Source of the DNA: PALSA-607 sp036509315
GTDB taxonomy: Bacteria; Actinomycetota; Actinomycetes; Acidothermales; Acidothermaceae
Length of the DNA: 30,628 nucleotides
Direction of reading: 5' to 3'
Assembly (NCBI GenBank): GCA_036509315.1
Contig: DATCFU010000002.1
Coordinates: 1 to 30,628, forward strand
Shown: in pieces, positions 22,030 to 30,252 of the stretch
How positions within the stretch are numbered: position 1 is the first letter of the stretch
How the letters are laid out: every line of letters starts with the position of its first letter
Made by a program: the position numbers and the translations under genes
Notes under the pieces: generated by a model
What the model was told of the DNA's origin: nothing
Databases searched by the model: none
What the model saw: only the letters and a program-made list of their open reading frames with translations

Positions 22030-23496
22030 TTACTCCACAGATTCGCGCTGTGTGCGTAAGTCGATGGAGCGCCGATCGTCTGCAGTGAGGTCGAGCACCT
22101 GCTGGCGGGCCCCTTCAGCCACCCGCACGCAGTTGCGCCCCGCGTGCTTCGCGGCGTACAGCGCGGTGTCGGCAGCGTCGAGCAATTCATGGACGGAGTG
22201 GCCGCTGTCGCGGAACGCAGCGACTCCAACGGAGACAGTGACGCTTACCTGTTCGCGCCGATTCGCTGCGGCAACAGACACTTCAGAGACTTGCGCCCGG
22301 ACGCGTTCGGCGGTGTGGCGCGCCTGTTCGAGATCGGAACCGGCAAGCAGAATAACGAACTCCTCGCCACCGAACCGGCCGACAAAGTCGCGTGGCCGTA
22401 GGCCATCAGTGAGCCCGGTCGCGACACCTCGAAGCACATCGTCACCAGTGAGGTGGCCGTACCTGTCGTTGACTGCCTTGAAGTTGTCGATGTCGACCAG
22501 CAGAACCGCCAGCGGCTCGCCGCCCCCGCGCGCACGCTTGATCTCACGTTCGGCGACCTCTCGCCAATAGCTGGAATTCGCAAGTCCGGTTTTCGGGTCT
22601 GTCCTTGCTGCATCGCGGAATTCAGCGAGCAGCAGCGTCCGCTGCAGGACCAGCACGGGTGCCAACGCAAACAACACGGCATACGGCGATGCGGCGCAGG
22701 CGAGCGCGACGAGTATCCCGGTGCATGACTCGGCCGCAATCCCGACCCATGCCTCAGCGTCGACGAAGCTGTCGCGCAGTCGCGCTGACGTCGAGGTCAG
22801 GGCCATGACTTCGGCGACCAGGCCCATGTTGATCGCGTGCCGCACGAGAACGCAGGTGACGGTCGCCGCGAGTACTCCCGGTGTACCGACGAGTGCATGC
22901 ACGTCCCACTTCGACTGGGCTACGTGCAGTTGTCCGGCTACGAGGGTTCCGTGCAGCGTCGACGCCACAAAGTTCGCCAAGCCAGCTGCCGATACGCTGA
23001 AAGCGAGCTTGACCAGCGGCCGCCTGCCGACCCGAAGCTGCAGGAACGCAAACACCGGGAGAACGACGAGCGCCCCATACAGCGGCGGGAGCAGCAACAC
23101 GACGGGAATCGTCCACACGGCGAGCATGTCGTTCGTCGTCCGGCCCGGCTTCGGGCCACGCCAGACCAGCCGCAACGATCCTTCGATGGAAAGGACGGCG
23201 CAGGCCACCAAGACCGCGAATGTCAAAACGTCGGACATCTTGGGATGCGTCGTCGCGACACCGACCGCGAGCGACCCGAGATAGAGCGCGTTCACGGCGA
23301 TCACGAAAGGACGCGCACGGCGCGGTAGGGCCCAGAGCGGCCGAAGCCAGCCGCCCGCGGGCACGCCGTCGTTTCGGCCTATTGCGATGGCGGTCACCCC
23401 CCGGGTGCTGCTTTCCTCATGCCCCTTTATGCCCCCACGTAAGCCTGCACGCAGAGCCAGCGGAGGGTCCGTCGGATGATCACCCGCTGTAGTCAC
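22030..23496 (-). CDS. Membrane-bound diguanylate cyclase (GGEEF)
   Basis: Protein of 488 residues making cyclic di-GMP from two GTP. Several hydrophobic segments between about 60 and 290 form an N-terminal membrane sensor. The GGDEF domain (about 295-460) starts DPKTGLANSSYW, has LLVDIDNFKAVNDRYGH and an intact active site GGEEF at 376-380. The inhibitory I-site RPRD (367-370) lies five residues before it, so product feedback is likely. There is no EAL partner domain. The GTG at 23496 gives the full length but no good ribosome site; a later start within the first 35 residues is possible. It overlaps the start region of a shadow frame on the other strand only. Confidence 0.9.
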   Translation of the reverse strand: MTTAGDHPTDPPLALRAGLRGGIKGHEESSTRGVTAIAIGRNDGVPAGGWLRPLWALPRRARPFVIAVNALYLGSLAVGVATTHPKMSDVLTFAVLVACAVLSIEGSLRLVWRGPKPGRTTNDMLAVWTIPVVLLLPPLYGALVVLPVFAFLQLRVGRRPLVKLAFSVSAAGLANFVASTLHGTLVAGQLHVAQSKWDVHALVGTPGVLAATVTCVLVRHAINMGLVAEVMALTSTSARLRDSFVDAEAWVGIAAESCTGILVALACAASPYAVLFALAPVLVLQRTLLLAEFRDAARTDPKTGLANSSYWREVAEREIKRARGGGEPLAVLLVDIDNFKAVNDRYGHLTGDDVLRGVATGLTDGLRPRDFVGRFGGEEFVILLAGSDLEQARHTAERVRAQVSEVSVAAANRREQVSVTVSVGVAAFRDSGHSVHELLDAADTALYAAKHAGRNCVRVAEGARQQVLDLTADDRRSIDLRTQRESVE

Positions 23497-23568
23497 GAAC
23501 TCTACGCGCAGTGCGATCGATGCGCACTGGTAGTGCGATTTGACCGGTTCGGGTGTTTTGATAGACGC

Positions 23569-23700
23569 GTGTTCAAGTTTCCAGCCAAGGGTGCCGAGGA
23601 GTCAGCCATCGCCGATGCCTCGCGCGACCCCCTTGTCTCGGACACAACCGTCCTCGACACGACTTGGAGGAACGCAATGCGCGACCAGCACTGGTGGTAA
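23569..23700 (+). CDS. Possible small ORF, 43 residues, function unknown
   Basis: An open frame from a GTG at 23569 encodes 43 residues, VFKFPAKGAEESAIADASRD then PLVSDTTVLDTTWRNAMRDQ and a final HWW. The composition is protein-like (acidic first part, hydrophobic and aromatic tail). A TTGACC element lies upstream at 23540-23545 but no clear -10 at the right distance, and no ribosome site is seen. The hairpin that follows could be its terminator. I do not recognise it. It could be chance; a short peptide hormone, leaderless ORF or RiPP-like precursor cannot be excluded. Confidence 0.4.
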   Translation: MFKFPAKGAEESAIADASRDPLVSDTTVLDTTWRNAMRDQHWW

Positions 23701-23702
23701 AC

Positions 23703-23733
23703 CGCCCGCCCGGCCAGTAACGACCACCGGGCG
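23703..23733 (+). terminator. Possible hairpin after small ORF
   Basis: CGCCCG (23703-23708) pairs with CGGGCG (23728-23733) around a 19-base loop. There is no T-run after it. Weak terminator candidate or a chance palindrome in GC-rich DNA. Confidence 0.25.
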
Positions 23734-23781
23734 ACTGAGACCGCGAGCCGCCGGATCGTACCCCCCACCGACCCGGCGGCT

Positions 23782-23817
23782 TGCCTCATGTCCGGCGCGT
23801 GCCTCATGTCCGGCGCG
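23782..23817. repeat. Tandem 18-bp repeat, two copies
   Basis: TGCCTCATGTCCGGCGCG occurs at 23782-23799 and directly again at 23800-23817. It lies between the small ORF and the 3' end of the methyltransferase gene. Perfect duplication, probably recent or held by an unknown selection; no function apparent. A 10-base palindrome TATCGCGATA follows at 23823-23832, inside the end of the next gene. Confidence 0.8.
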
Positions 23818-23821
23818 ACAC

Positions 23822-24664
23822 CTATCGCGATATGTGGCGCGTTGTCCCGCGGGCTATCGCATAGCAAGCCACAGCGGTAGCGGCGGCGACATTCAACGAG
23901 TCGACTCCATTTCCCATCGGTATCCGCACCCAGCTCGTCGCTCCGTCCAGAGCGTCCTTCGACAGGCCTGGACCCTCCGCGCCGAGCAGCAACGCCAGCA
24001 AGTCGTCGTCCCGCACCTCGACCTCGCCGATCGATTCGGCCCGCGAATCAGGCGTGAGCGCGAGCACCCGGAAGCCAGCTTTGCGAAGCTCGATCAGGCC
24101 GCTCGGCCACGACTCGAATCGGGCATAGGGAATCGAGAAGACCTCGCCCATTGAGACGCGCACCGAGCGCCGGTAGAGCGGGTCGGCGCAGGTCGGGCTC
24201 AGGAGCACCGCGTCCATGCCCAGACCCGCTGCGCTTCGGAAGATCGCGCCGAGATTGGTGTGGCTGTTCACTTCTTCCAGCACCACGAGCCGCGAACTGC
24301 GCGGAAGTAGGTCGGCGACGCTCTTCAGCGGTAAGCGTCCCATCGCCGCAAGGGCTCCGCGATGAACGTGGAAACCGGTGACCGACTCGAGCAGTTCCTC
24401 GGAACCCACGTAGAGCGGCACATCGAGGCCCGCGACGAGATCGGCAACCGGCGCGAGCCACCGCTGCGTCATGAGCGCCGACCGCATCGGGTACCCGGCC
24501 TGCAGGGCGCGCCGGATCACCAGCTCGCCCTCGGCGATGAAGATGCCGTCCGCAGGCTCGGACCGGCGACGCAGCTCGACGTCGGTCAGCGCGCGGTAGT
24601 CGGCGAGCACCGGGTCGGTTACCCCGTCGACGATCACGCCGTCCAGGAACACCGTTCGAGCCAT
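23822..24664 (-). CDS. SpoU/TrmH family RNA 2'-O-methyltransferase
   Basis: SPOUT methyltransferase of 280 residues (from the ATG at 24664; earlier ATGs at 24673 and beyond exist but lack ribosome sites). The N-terminal substrate-binding part includes ADGIFIAEGELVIRRAL (typical L30e-like region). The three SpoU motifs follow: VLEEVNSHTNLGAIFRSA, LLGAEGPGLS and RIPMGNGVDSLNVAAATAV, which form the trefoil knot binding S-adenosylmethionine. It methylates the 2'-hydroxyl of a tRNA or rRNA nucleotide; which one cannot be told. The gene is single and diverges from a small membrane protein gene. Confidence 0.92.
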   Translation of the reverse strand: MARTVFLDGVIVDGVTDPVLADYRALTDVELRRRSEPADGIFIAEGELVIRRALQAGYPMRSALMTQRWLAPVADLVAGLDVPLYVGSEELLESVTGFHVHRGALAAMGRLPLKSVADLLPRSSRLVVLEEVNSHTNLGAIFRSAAGLGMDAVLLSPTCADPLYRRSVRVSMGEVFSIPYARFESWPSGLIELRKAGFRVLALTPDSRAESIGEVEVRDDDLLALLLGAEGPGLSKDALDGATSWVRIPMGNGVDSLNVAAATAVACYAIARGTTRHISR

Positions 24665-24755
24665 GGCACGCATCATCGCGGACGCCGAAAGCTGGCGTAC
24701 CGTGGAGTCGTTGATCACACGTTGATCCGGTGGTGTTTAAAGGGAGCTGGGTTCC

Positions 24756-24968
24756 ATGGACGACCTGCAAGTCATCGGCAGCCGCAGTCGGGGGTCGGTG
24801 ATGCGCATCGTGCGGGCAAGCGCTGCGTTGTTCGGCACCGGGTTCGTCGCCGGGCTCGTGGTGGCACTGATCTTTCACGCGCTGATTCATGCGCTCATCA
24901 TCATCGCGGCCGTGCTCATCGTGCTCGGCTTTGCGATCAAGGTGATGGTCACGCGCCGTCGACCCTGA
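24756..24968 (+). CDS. Small membrane protein
   Basis: Protein of 70 residues with two adjoining hydrophobic stretches (about 23-42 and 46-64) and a basic end TRRRP. The ATG at 24756 follows GGGAG with good spacing. It shares a short divergent promoter region with the methyltransferase gene. I do not know the family; a small inner-membrane hypothetical protein is all that can be said. Confidence 0.7.
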   Translation: MDDLQVIGSRSRGSVMRIVRASAALFGTGFVAGLVVALIFHALIHALIIIAAVLIVLGFAIKVMVTRRRP

Positions 24969-24982
24969 GCTAGCGGGCGCCC

Positions 24983-25756
24983 TCAGGGCGATACGAACAG
25001 CTTGATCGCGACCCCTGTCCCGACCACCACAATCAGCAGCCGTAGCAGATTTGGCGCCAGTCGACGGCCGACCGTGGCTCCGATCTGCCCGCCGATCGCC
25101 GATCCAATGGCGAGCAGCGCCGCGGGCAGGTAGGCCACCGGGGCGAAGAAGATGAACAGAATCGCCGCTGCCGCGTTGACCATGGCGATCACCACGTTCT
25201 TCAGGGCGTTCAGCCGCTGCACGTGATCGTCAATGAAAATGCCGAGCAACGCCATCAGGATCACGCCCTGCGCGGCCCCGAAGTAGCCGCCGTAGATCCC
25301 GGTCAGGAACGCACCAATGTCGATCCCGCGGTGCGGCCGTTCGCGGGGTGGACGCAACTCGGCCTGCCGAATCACCCGGGCGGACAACCGCGGCTGGACG
25401 ATGACCAGCGCACAGGCAACCAGCACCAGGTAGGGCACGACCCGCTCGAACGAGGTACTCGGCAGCGCGAGCAGCAGTCCCGCCCCGAGCATTCCGCCCG
25501 CGACTGAGATCGCTCCGAGGCGCCTAATCCGGCTCCGCTGGCCGACGAGTTCGCGGCGATAACCGACCGCGCCGCTGATCCCTCCCGGGACGAGTCCGAG
25601 CGTGTTCGAGACGTTCGCGACCAGCGGTGAGTACCCGAACGCGACCAGAGTCGGAAACGTGAGCAATGAACCCGAACCGACCACGGTGTTGACCGTGCCA
25701 GCTACGACGCCAGCGCCGAAGATGCCAGCGATCTCCCACGGATTCAGCGCCGGCAC
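24983..25756 (-). CDS. TSUP family (TauE/SafE) membrane transporter
   Basis: Membrane protein of 257 residues with seven to eight predicted helices, the length and pattern of TauE/SafE-type exporters. The N-terminal repeat shows AGTVNTVVGSGSLLTFPTLVA and the later one GIYGGYFGAAQGVILMALLG; both keep the glycine-rich loop typical of TSUP proteins. Known members export sulfite, sulfonates or organosulfur compounds; the substrate here is unknown. Start GTG 25756, with homology beginning at once. It converges with the small membrane protein gene 15 bases apart. Confidence 0.9.
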   Translation of the reverse strand: MPALNPWEIAGIFGAGVVAGTVNTVVGSGSLLTFPTLVAFGYSPLVANVSNTLGLVPGGISGAVGYRRELVGQRSRIRRLGAISVAGGMLGAGLLLALPSTSFERVVPYLVLVACALVIVQPRLSARVIRQAELRPPRERPHRGIDIGAFLTGIYGGYFGAAQGVILMALLGIFIDDHVQRLNALKNVVIAMVNAAAAILFIFFAPVAYLPAALLAIGSAIGGQIGATVGRRLAPNLLRLLIVVVGTGVAIKLFVSP

Positions 25757-25849
25757 GCCTGCGATGGTAGCGGTCCGTTGGCGAGGAGACTTCCCTCACG
25801 AAAGCCCCAAAAGGTCAAGAGATGGTCGCCTGCGGTCGACTAAACCTTC

Positions 25850-26938
25850 GTGAAGTCCCCCGCGGTACGCCAACGAACTTGGCGCGGGCGGCTTCAGCTG
25901 CTGGTGGTTGCCGGGACCTCGATGGCGATCATCCTGGGGGCGAGCGCGTCGGCGCAGGCCGACAGCCTGGACCAAGCCAACGCCCAGGCACAGCAACTCG
26001 CCGCCCAGATCAGCAAACTGCAGCCTCAGGTCGTGGCGGCGCTGGCCGCGTATGACACATCGCTGACCGCTCTGGGCCAGGCCGTGTCGATGAACGTTGC
26101 CGCGGGCCGGGTCTATTCGTCACTTCTCCAGCAGGCCGACACCCTGGTCGCGCAGCGAGACTCGCACATAGTCGCGCTCTACAAGGCCGGCGGATCCCTG
26201 GCCCTCTACGCCAGCGCGTTGCGGTCCGGCGACCCAGCCAGCTTGCGTCAGGTGCCCTATCTCAACGGCATCGTCACCTCCGACGCCGACAGCGCAGCAA
26301 GTGCGCTAGCCGTAGCGGCGTCCGCCAAGGCGACGCTCGACGCGACGCAGAACCAGATCGACAACGGTCTTTCGAACACGGACGCCGTGAACAGCCGACT
26401 TGCCGACCTGCAAAATCTCCTTAGCCAGCAACAAGCCCTCCTCAACGAGGCGTCGTCGCGCGCCAAGAATCTGCAGGCACTGAAGGACGCGGCTGCGGCA
26501 CTAGCAGCATCGCAAGCTGCGGCCGCCGCCGCCGCCGCACAGGCCGCCGCTGCAGCACAGGCGGCTGCGGCGCCGGCGAATTACAAGGCCCTGTTCCAGG
26601 CCGCGGCGACGACCTGCCCCGGCCTGTCGTGGACCGTGCTGGCAGCGATCGGCCAGGTCGAAACTCACGACGGCATGGGCACAATGGTGTCGACAGCCGG
26701 CGCGCTCGGGCCGATGCAATTCTTGCCCGCCACGTTCGCCGAGTATGCGCGCGACGGAGACCACGACGGCAAGGCCGACATCATGGATCCGGCAGATTCC
26801 ATCTTCACCGCGGCCGCCTACCTGTGCGCGAATGGTGCCGGGCAAGGCAGTGCGTCGCTATCGACCGCGATCTGGAACTACAACCACGCGGACTGGTACG
26901 TCCAGCTCGTCGAGTCGCTAGCCGCCAAAATCAGCTAG
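25850..26938 (+). CDS. Secreted lytic transglycosylase-like peptidoglycan hydrolase
   Basis: Exported protein of 362 residues. An N-terminal signal sequence (about 1-37, ending ASASAQA/DS) is followed by a long coiled-coil region (about 40-213), an Ala/Gln-rich flexible linker (about 214-242) and a C-terminal SLT/MltB-like domain (about 245-362). The catalytic glutamate is Glu271 in AAIGQVETHDG; the later GALGPMQFLPATFAEYA and AAYLCANG are the usual second and third motifs. It should cleave glycan strands in the cell wall. Start GTG at 25850. The 93-base upstream gap shows no clear cyclic-di-AMP riboswitch, which some such genes carry. It converges on the SPFH gene six bases away. Confidence 0.9.
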   Translation: MKSPAVRQRTWRGRLQLLVVAGTSMAIILGASASAQADSLDQANAQAQQLAAQISKLQPQVVAALAAYDTSLTALGQAVSMNVAAGRVYSSLLQQADTLVAQRDSHIVALYKAGGSLALYASALRSGDPASLRQVPYLNGIVTSDADSAASALAVAASAKATLDATQNQIDNGLSNTDAVNSRLADLQNLLSQQQALLNEASSRAKNLQALKDAAAALAASQAAAAAAAAQAAAAAQAAAAPANYKALFQAAATTCPGLSWTVLAAIGQVETHDGMGTMVSTAGALGPMQFLPATFAEYARDGDHDGKADIMDPADSIFTAAAYLCANGAGQGSASLSTAIWNYNHADWYVQLVESLAAKIS

Positions 26939-26944
26939 CGGGAA

Positions 26945-27943
26945 TCAGCTCGCAGGCGGTGGCGGCTCAATCGCGGCGGGCTTCGGTGGCACCGGCTTGG
27001 CCGCCGCAGCATCGGGTGCAGCGCCGTTCGACCCGCCACCGGCCAGGCCGCCCACGATGCTGCCGAGACCCTCGAGCGCCTTTCCCATCTCACTCGGCAC
27101 GATCCACAGCTTGTTGGCGGTGCCCTGCGCGATCTGCGGGAGCATTTGCAGGTACTGGTAGGCCAGCAACTCGGCGTCCGGTTTGCCTTCGTGAATGGCT
27201 TCAAAGACGGTGCCGATGGCCTTGGCTTGACCCTCGGCGCGCAGTGCTTGGGCCTTCGCATCGGCTGTTGCCTGGGTGACCGCAGCTTGCGCCTGACCTT
27301 CAGCCTTCAAGATCGCCGACTGCTTTTCGCCTTCAGCGGTCAGAATCTGCGATTGCTTGAAACCCTCGGCCGTGAGGATCGCAGCCCGCTTGTCACGGTC
27401 GGCGCGCATCTGCTTTTCCATCGAGTCCTTGATGGATGCAGGCGGATCAATCGACTTGAGCTCGACGCGATTGACCTTGATGCCCCACTTGCCGGTGGCC
27501 TCGTCGAGCACGACACGCAACTGGGAGTTGATTTCCTCGCGTGACGTCAGCGTCTTCTCGAGGTCCATGCCGCCAGCGACGTTGCGAAGTGTCGTGACTG
27601 TCAGCTGCTCGATGGCCTGGATGTAGTTCGCAATCTCGTAGGTGGCAGCACGTGCATCGGTGACTTGGAAATACAGAACGGTGTCGATGCCGACCACCAA
27701 GTTGTCTTCGGTGATGACCGGCTGCGGCGGGAACGAAATGACTTGTTCGCGTAAGTCGAGTAGCGGACGCAACCGGTCGACGAAGGGCACCACGATGTTC
27801 AGGCCCGGCGTCAACGTCTTGTTGTACCGGCCGAAGCGCTCGACGATGCCCGCGCGTGCCTGCGGCACGATGCGGATCGTGCGCCCGACGACGAGCAAAA
27901 CAAAGATCGCGACGATGATGAGAGCAATGGCCTCGGGGCCCAT
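26945..27943 (-). CDS. SPFH/band 7 protein (QmcA-like)
   Basis: Membrane-anchored prohibitin-homology protein of 332 residues. One N-terminal helix (about 3-22) is followed by the SPFH domain starting IRIVPQARAGIVERFGRY, and a long alanine/glutamate-rich coiled coil with repeated LTAEGxKQSxIL blocks. The C-terminal tail is Pro/Ala-rich. Members form large ring assemblies in the membrane and accompany proteases or NfeD. It is three bases after the NfeD gene, the standard pairing in actinobacteria. Confidence 0.94.
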   Translation of the reverse strand: MGPEAIALIIVAIFVLLVVGRTIRIVPQARAGIVERFGRYNKTLTPGLNIVVPFVDRLRPLLDLREQVISFPPQPVITEDNLVVGIDTVLYFQVTDARAATYEIANYIQAIEQLTVTTLRNVAGGMDLEKTLTSREEINSQLRVVLDEATGKWGIKVNRVELKSIDPPASIKDSMEKQMRADRDKRAAILTAEGFKQSQILTAEGEKQSAILKAEGQAQAAVTQATADAKAQALRAEGQAKAIGTVFEAIHEGKPDAELLAYQYLQMLPQIAQGTANKLWIVPSEMGKALEGLGSIVGGLAGGGSNGAAPDAAAAKPVPPKPAAIEPPPPAS

Positions 27944-27946
27944 GAA

Positions 27947-28378
27947 CTACTCCGTTCCATAGACCAGGGCGGTAGCGCCCTGGATCTTTACGACGTCGAC
28001 CGACGTCCCAGGTTCGAGAACCTGGTCTTCCATGTAGGCGCGGGCGGTCCAGATCTCGCCACCGATCTTGACCTGACCGTGATGAGCGTCTACCCGTTCG
28101 AGGACCAGCGCGCTCTTGCCCACGAGCGCGTCGATGCCGCTCTTCAGTTCACTCGGCGTCCGCAGGTGCGACTTCGCGATCGGCCTGGCAACGCCGACGA
28201 GCCCGATTGATCCGGCGATAAAGGCGCCGAGCTGCAGCGGAACGGGACCGCCGACCACCGCAACGACGAGCGCGACCACCGCGGCAAGCGAGACGAAGCC
28301 GAGGACAAGCGTCAGGGTTAGGGCCTCCGCGGCGGCACAGGCGGCCGCCACGATCGTCCAAACCAGCCAAGCGGACAT
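27947..28378 (-). CDS. NfeD family membrane protein
   Basis: Protein of 143 residues with two or three N-terminal membrane helices (WLVWTIVAAACAAAEAL, LGFVSLAAVVALVVAVVGG, LGAFIAGSIGLVGVA) and a C-terminal soluble OB-fold part, about 83-143, with LVGKSALVLERVD and IWTARAY. This is the short NfeD type without the protease domain. It precedes the SPFH gene with a three-base gap and presumably works with it. Confidence 0.93.
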   Translation of the reverse strand: MSAWLVWTIVAAACAAAEALTLTLVLGFVSLAAVVALVVAVVGGPVPLQLGAFIAGSIGLVGVARPIAKSHLRTPSELKSGIDALVGKSALVLERVDAHHGQVKIGGEIWTARAYMEDQVLEPGTSVDVVKIQGATALVYGTE

Positions 28379-28400
28379 AACTCGATCATAGGCCGGTATT

Positions 28401-29192
28401 TCACACCGCGCGGGCGGCGAAGCGGCCGTCGCGATAGTCCAGACGCAACCCGACGCCGAAGGTGTCCGACAACGAGTGCTCGGTCATCGACTCGTGTAAC
28501 GGTCCGGCCGCGACCACCTGACCGCTGCGCAACAGCAGCGCATGCGTGAACCCGACCGGGATCTCCTCGACATGGTGTGTCACGAGCACGGTCGTCGGCG
28601 CGCCAGGATCTGCAGCGATGGCGGCGAGCCGAGCGACGAGGTCCTCGCGCCCGCCCAGATCGAGCCCCGCGGCCGGCTCGTCGAGCAGCAGCATCTCCGG
28701 GTCGGTCATCAATGCCCGCGCGATCTGTGCGCGCTTACGTTCACCCTCGGACAATGTGCCGTAGGTGCGATCGGCAAGGTGGGCGCACCCGACCTGCTTC
28801 AGAACGTGCTCGGCGCGCACCTCGTCGTGGATGTCGTAGCGCTCGCGCCAGCGCCCGACCATGCCGTACGAGGCGGTCAGGACGACGTCTCTGACCTTCT
28901 CGCGAGCCGGGATGCGCTCGCCCAAGGCCGCACTCGACAGTCCGATTCGCGGCCGAAGCTCGAAAACGTCGACTCGACCCAGTCGCTCGCCGAGGATGTC
29001 GACCGTCCCGCGCGTTGGGAAGAGCCTCGTGGAGGCGATCCGCAACAACGTGGTCTTGCCAGCACCGTTCGGGCCTAGGACGACCCACCGCTGATCTTGA
29101 TCGACTGCCCAGTCGACGTAGTCGAGCAGCGTCGCACCGTCGCGGACCACACCGACGCCCTGCATCGCAATGACGTCGCCGGTTGCCTGCAC
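28401..29192 (-). CDS. ABC transporter ATP-binding protein
   Basis: ABC ATPase of 263 residues with every motif present: Walker A GPNGAGKTT at 40-48, signature LSEGE at 147-151, Walker B MLLLDEPAAGLD at 167-178 and H-loop His206 in LVTHH. No membrane partner gene is adjacent. A stand-alone ATPase beside a serB-type gene is a known mycobacterial arrangement. The GTG start at 29192 has no good ribosome site; an internal ATG at 29165 is a possible alternative. The substrate, or whether it transports at all, is unknown. Confidence 0.9.
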   Translation of the reverse strand: MQATGDVIAMQGVGVVRDGATLLDYVDWAVDQDQRWVVLGPNGAGKTTLLRIASTRLFPTRGTVDILGERLGRVDVFELRPRIGLSSAALGERIPAREKVRDVVLTASYGMVGRWRERYDIHDEVRAEHVLKQVGCAHLADRTYGTLSEGERKRAQIARALMTDPEMLLLDEPAAGLDLGGREDLVARLAAIAADPGAPTTVLVTHHVEEIPVGFTHALLLRSGQVVAAGPLHESMTEHSLSDTFGVGLRLDYRDGRFAARAV

Positions 29193-29262
29193 GCACGAAA
29201 CTTACCGGCAGTGAAGTCAACCGGGACGTCGACCCGCGGCCGCCGTTGCTTAGGCTGGTGTC

Positions 29263-30252
29263 GTGCCAACGCCCGAAGAGGACCTGCCGCGTGAGCCTCT
29301 CGCCGACCCTGAACTGTGTGGTCGGTTCGCCGCGTGGTTCGCGGCTGCGCTGGGCAATCGGGTCGGTACGGACGCCGCGCTCACGGCGATCGAGGCTGGC
29401 AGCGACGGCCACGTCGTCACCGGCTGGCCAGACTGGCGGGTCGACATCGACGGTGGCGACGGCATGGAGCTGGTCACGCGAGTGCCTGACGTGGGTGCCG
29501 TCGCGGTCGAGTTCGCACTCGTCGATGTCGTCGGGCGGTTGTTGCAGGTAGGCGTGCGCGAAGTGTCCCTGGTACTCCCGGTGGCGGGAGACCCGCTCGG
29601 GCTGACCGGAGTCGGCCCGTTCTCCGTGGCCGCGCTCGAGGCCGAATGCGGCGTCCTGCTTGTCACCGACCACGCGAGGATCGGGCTCATCCCAACTCCG
29701 GACAAGCGGGGATCGTCCTACCGGGGTTGGCGCTGGCACGTGCTGATCGAAGCGCGCGAAGTGGTCGATCCACTGGAGATCGCGGTGCTCGGTCAACCGC
29801 CCAGCGCCACGGCCGCATTGGCACCGATTGGCAGCTTGCCGGCGCCCGATCCACTGCACGTCGTCGAGCAGGCCGACCGCGCGCTCGGCCGCGCGTTGCG
29901 AGCGGCCACCAACGAGCTCGCGGCCCTCGACCTCGCACAGTGGCGACCCGAGGTCGCCGCTGGGCGCAAGGAAGCCGAGGCGGCATTGCGCGCTGCTGGG
30001 CAACGATTTCCACCGGGCTGGCCGCCGCCCGCGCGCGCTCTCGCGGAACGTTCGCTCATGCTGTGGCGGATCGTGCGTGCAGCTCGCGCAGATGCCGGCG
30101 CCATCTCGGCGTCCGGCAGTCAAGCTCGAACTCAAGCGCTGAGCGCGCTATCTCACGCCGTGCGAGAGGCCGCAATGGTGGCGTACAACGTGCCGCTGCT
30201 GGCCCTACCATCGACTCGGCCCGCCGGAGCTGTCGAACCCGACCTTCGATGA
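29263..30252 (+). CDS. Conserved hypothetical protein before serB-type gene
   Basis: Protein of 329 residues that I do not recognise by function. Part of it, AALTAIEAGSDGHVVTGWPD and FALVDVVGRLLQVGVREVSL, looks like a folded alpha/beta domain. The second half has a helical, Ala/Arg-rich stretch. No signal peptide or metal motif was noticed. The GTG at 29263 has no ribosome site but sits seven bases after a TAGGCT -10 candidate (29251-29256), fitting a leaderless transcript. The stop overlaps the next start as ATGA, so it is co-translated with the phosphatase gene. Confidence 0.85.
   Translation: MPTPEEDLPREPLADPELCGRFAAWFAAALGNRVGTDAALTAIEAGSDGHVVTGWPDWRVDIDGGDGMELVTRVPDVGAVAVEFALVDVVGRLLQVGVREVSLVLPVAGDPLGLTGVGPFSVAALEAECGVLLVTDHARIGLIPTPDKRGSSYRGWRWHVLIEAREVVDPLEIAVLGQPPSATAALAPIGSLPAPDPLHVVEQADRALGRALRAATNELAALDLAQWRPEVAAGRKEAEAALRAAGQRFPPGWPPPARALAERSLMLWRIVRAARADAGAISASGSQARTQALSALSHAVREAAMVAYNVPLLALPSTRPAGAVEPDLR

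Noticed and set aside
25757..25849. Possible cyclic-di-AMP riboswitch before the cell-wall hydrolase
   Set aside because: The gap is only 93 bases and the conserved riboswitch blocks were not found.
28741..30135. Long minus-strand frame across the conserved hypothetical gene and the ABC ATPase
   Set aside because: It is Arg/Pro-rich and overlaps two genes with better support; its apparent ATPase-like words are shifted pieces.
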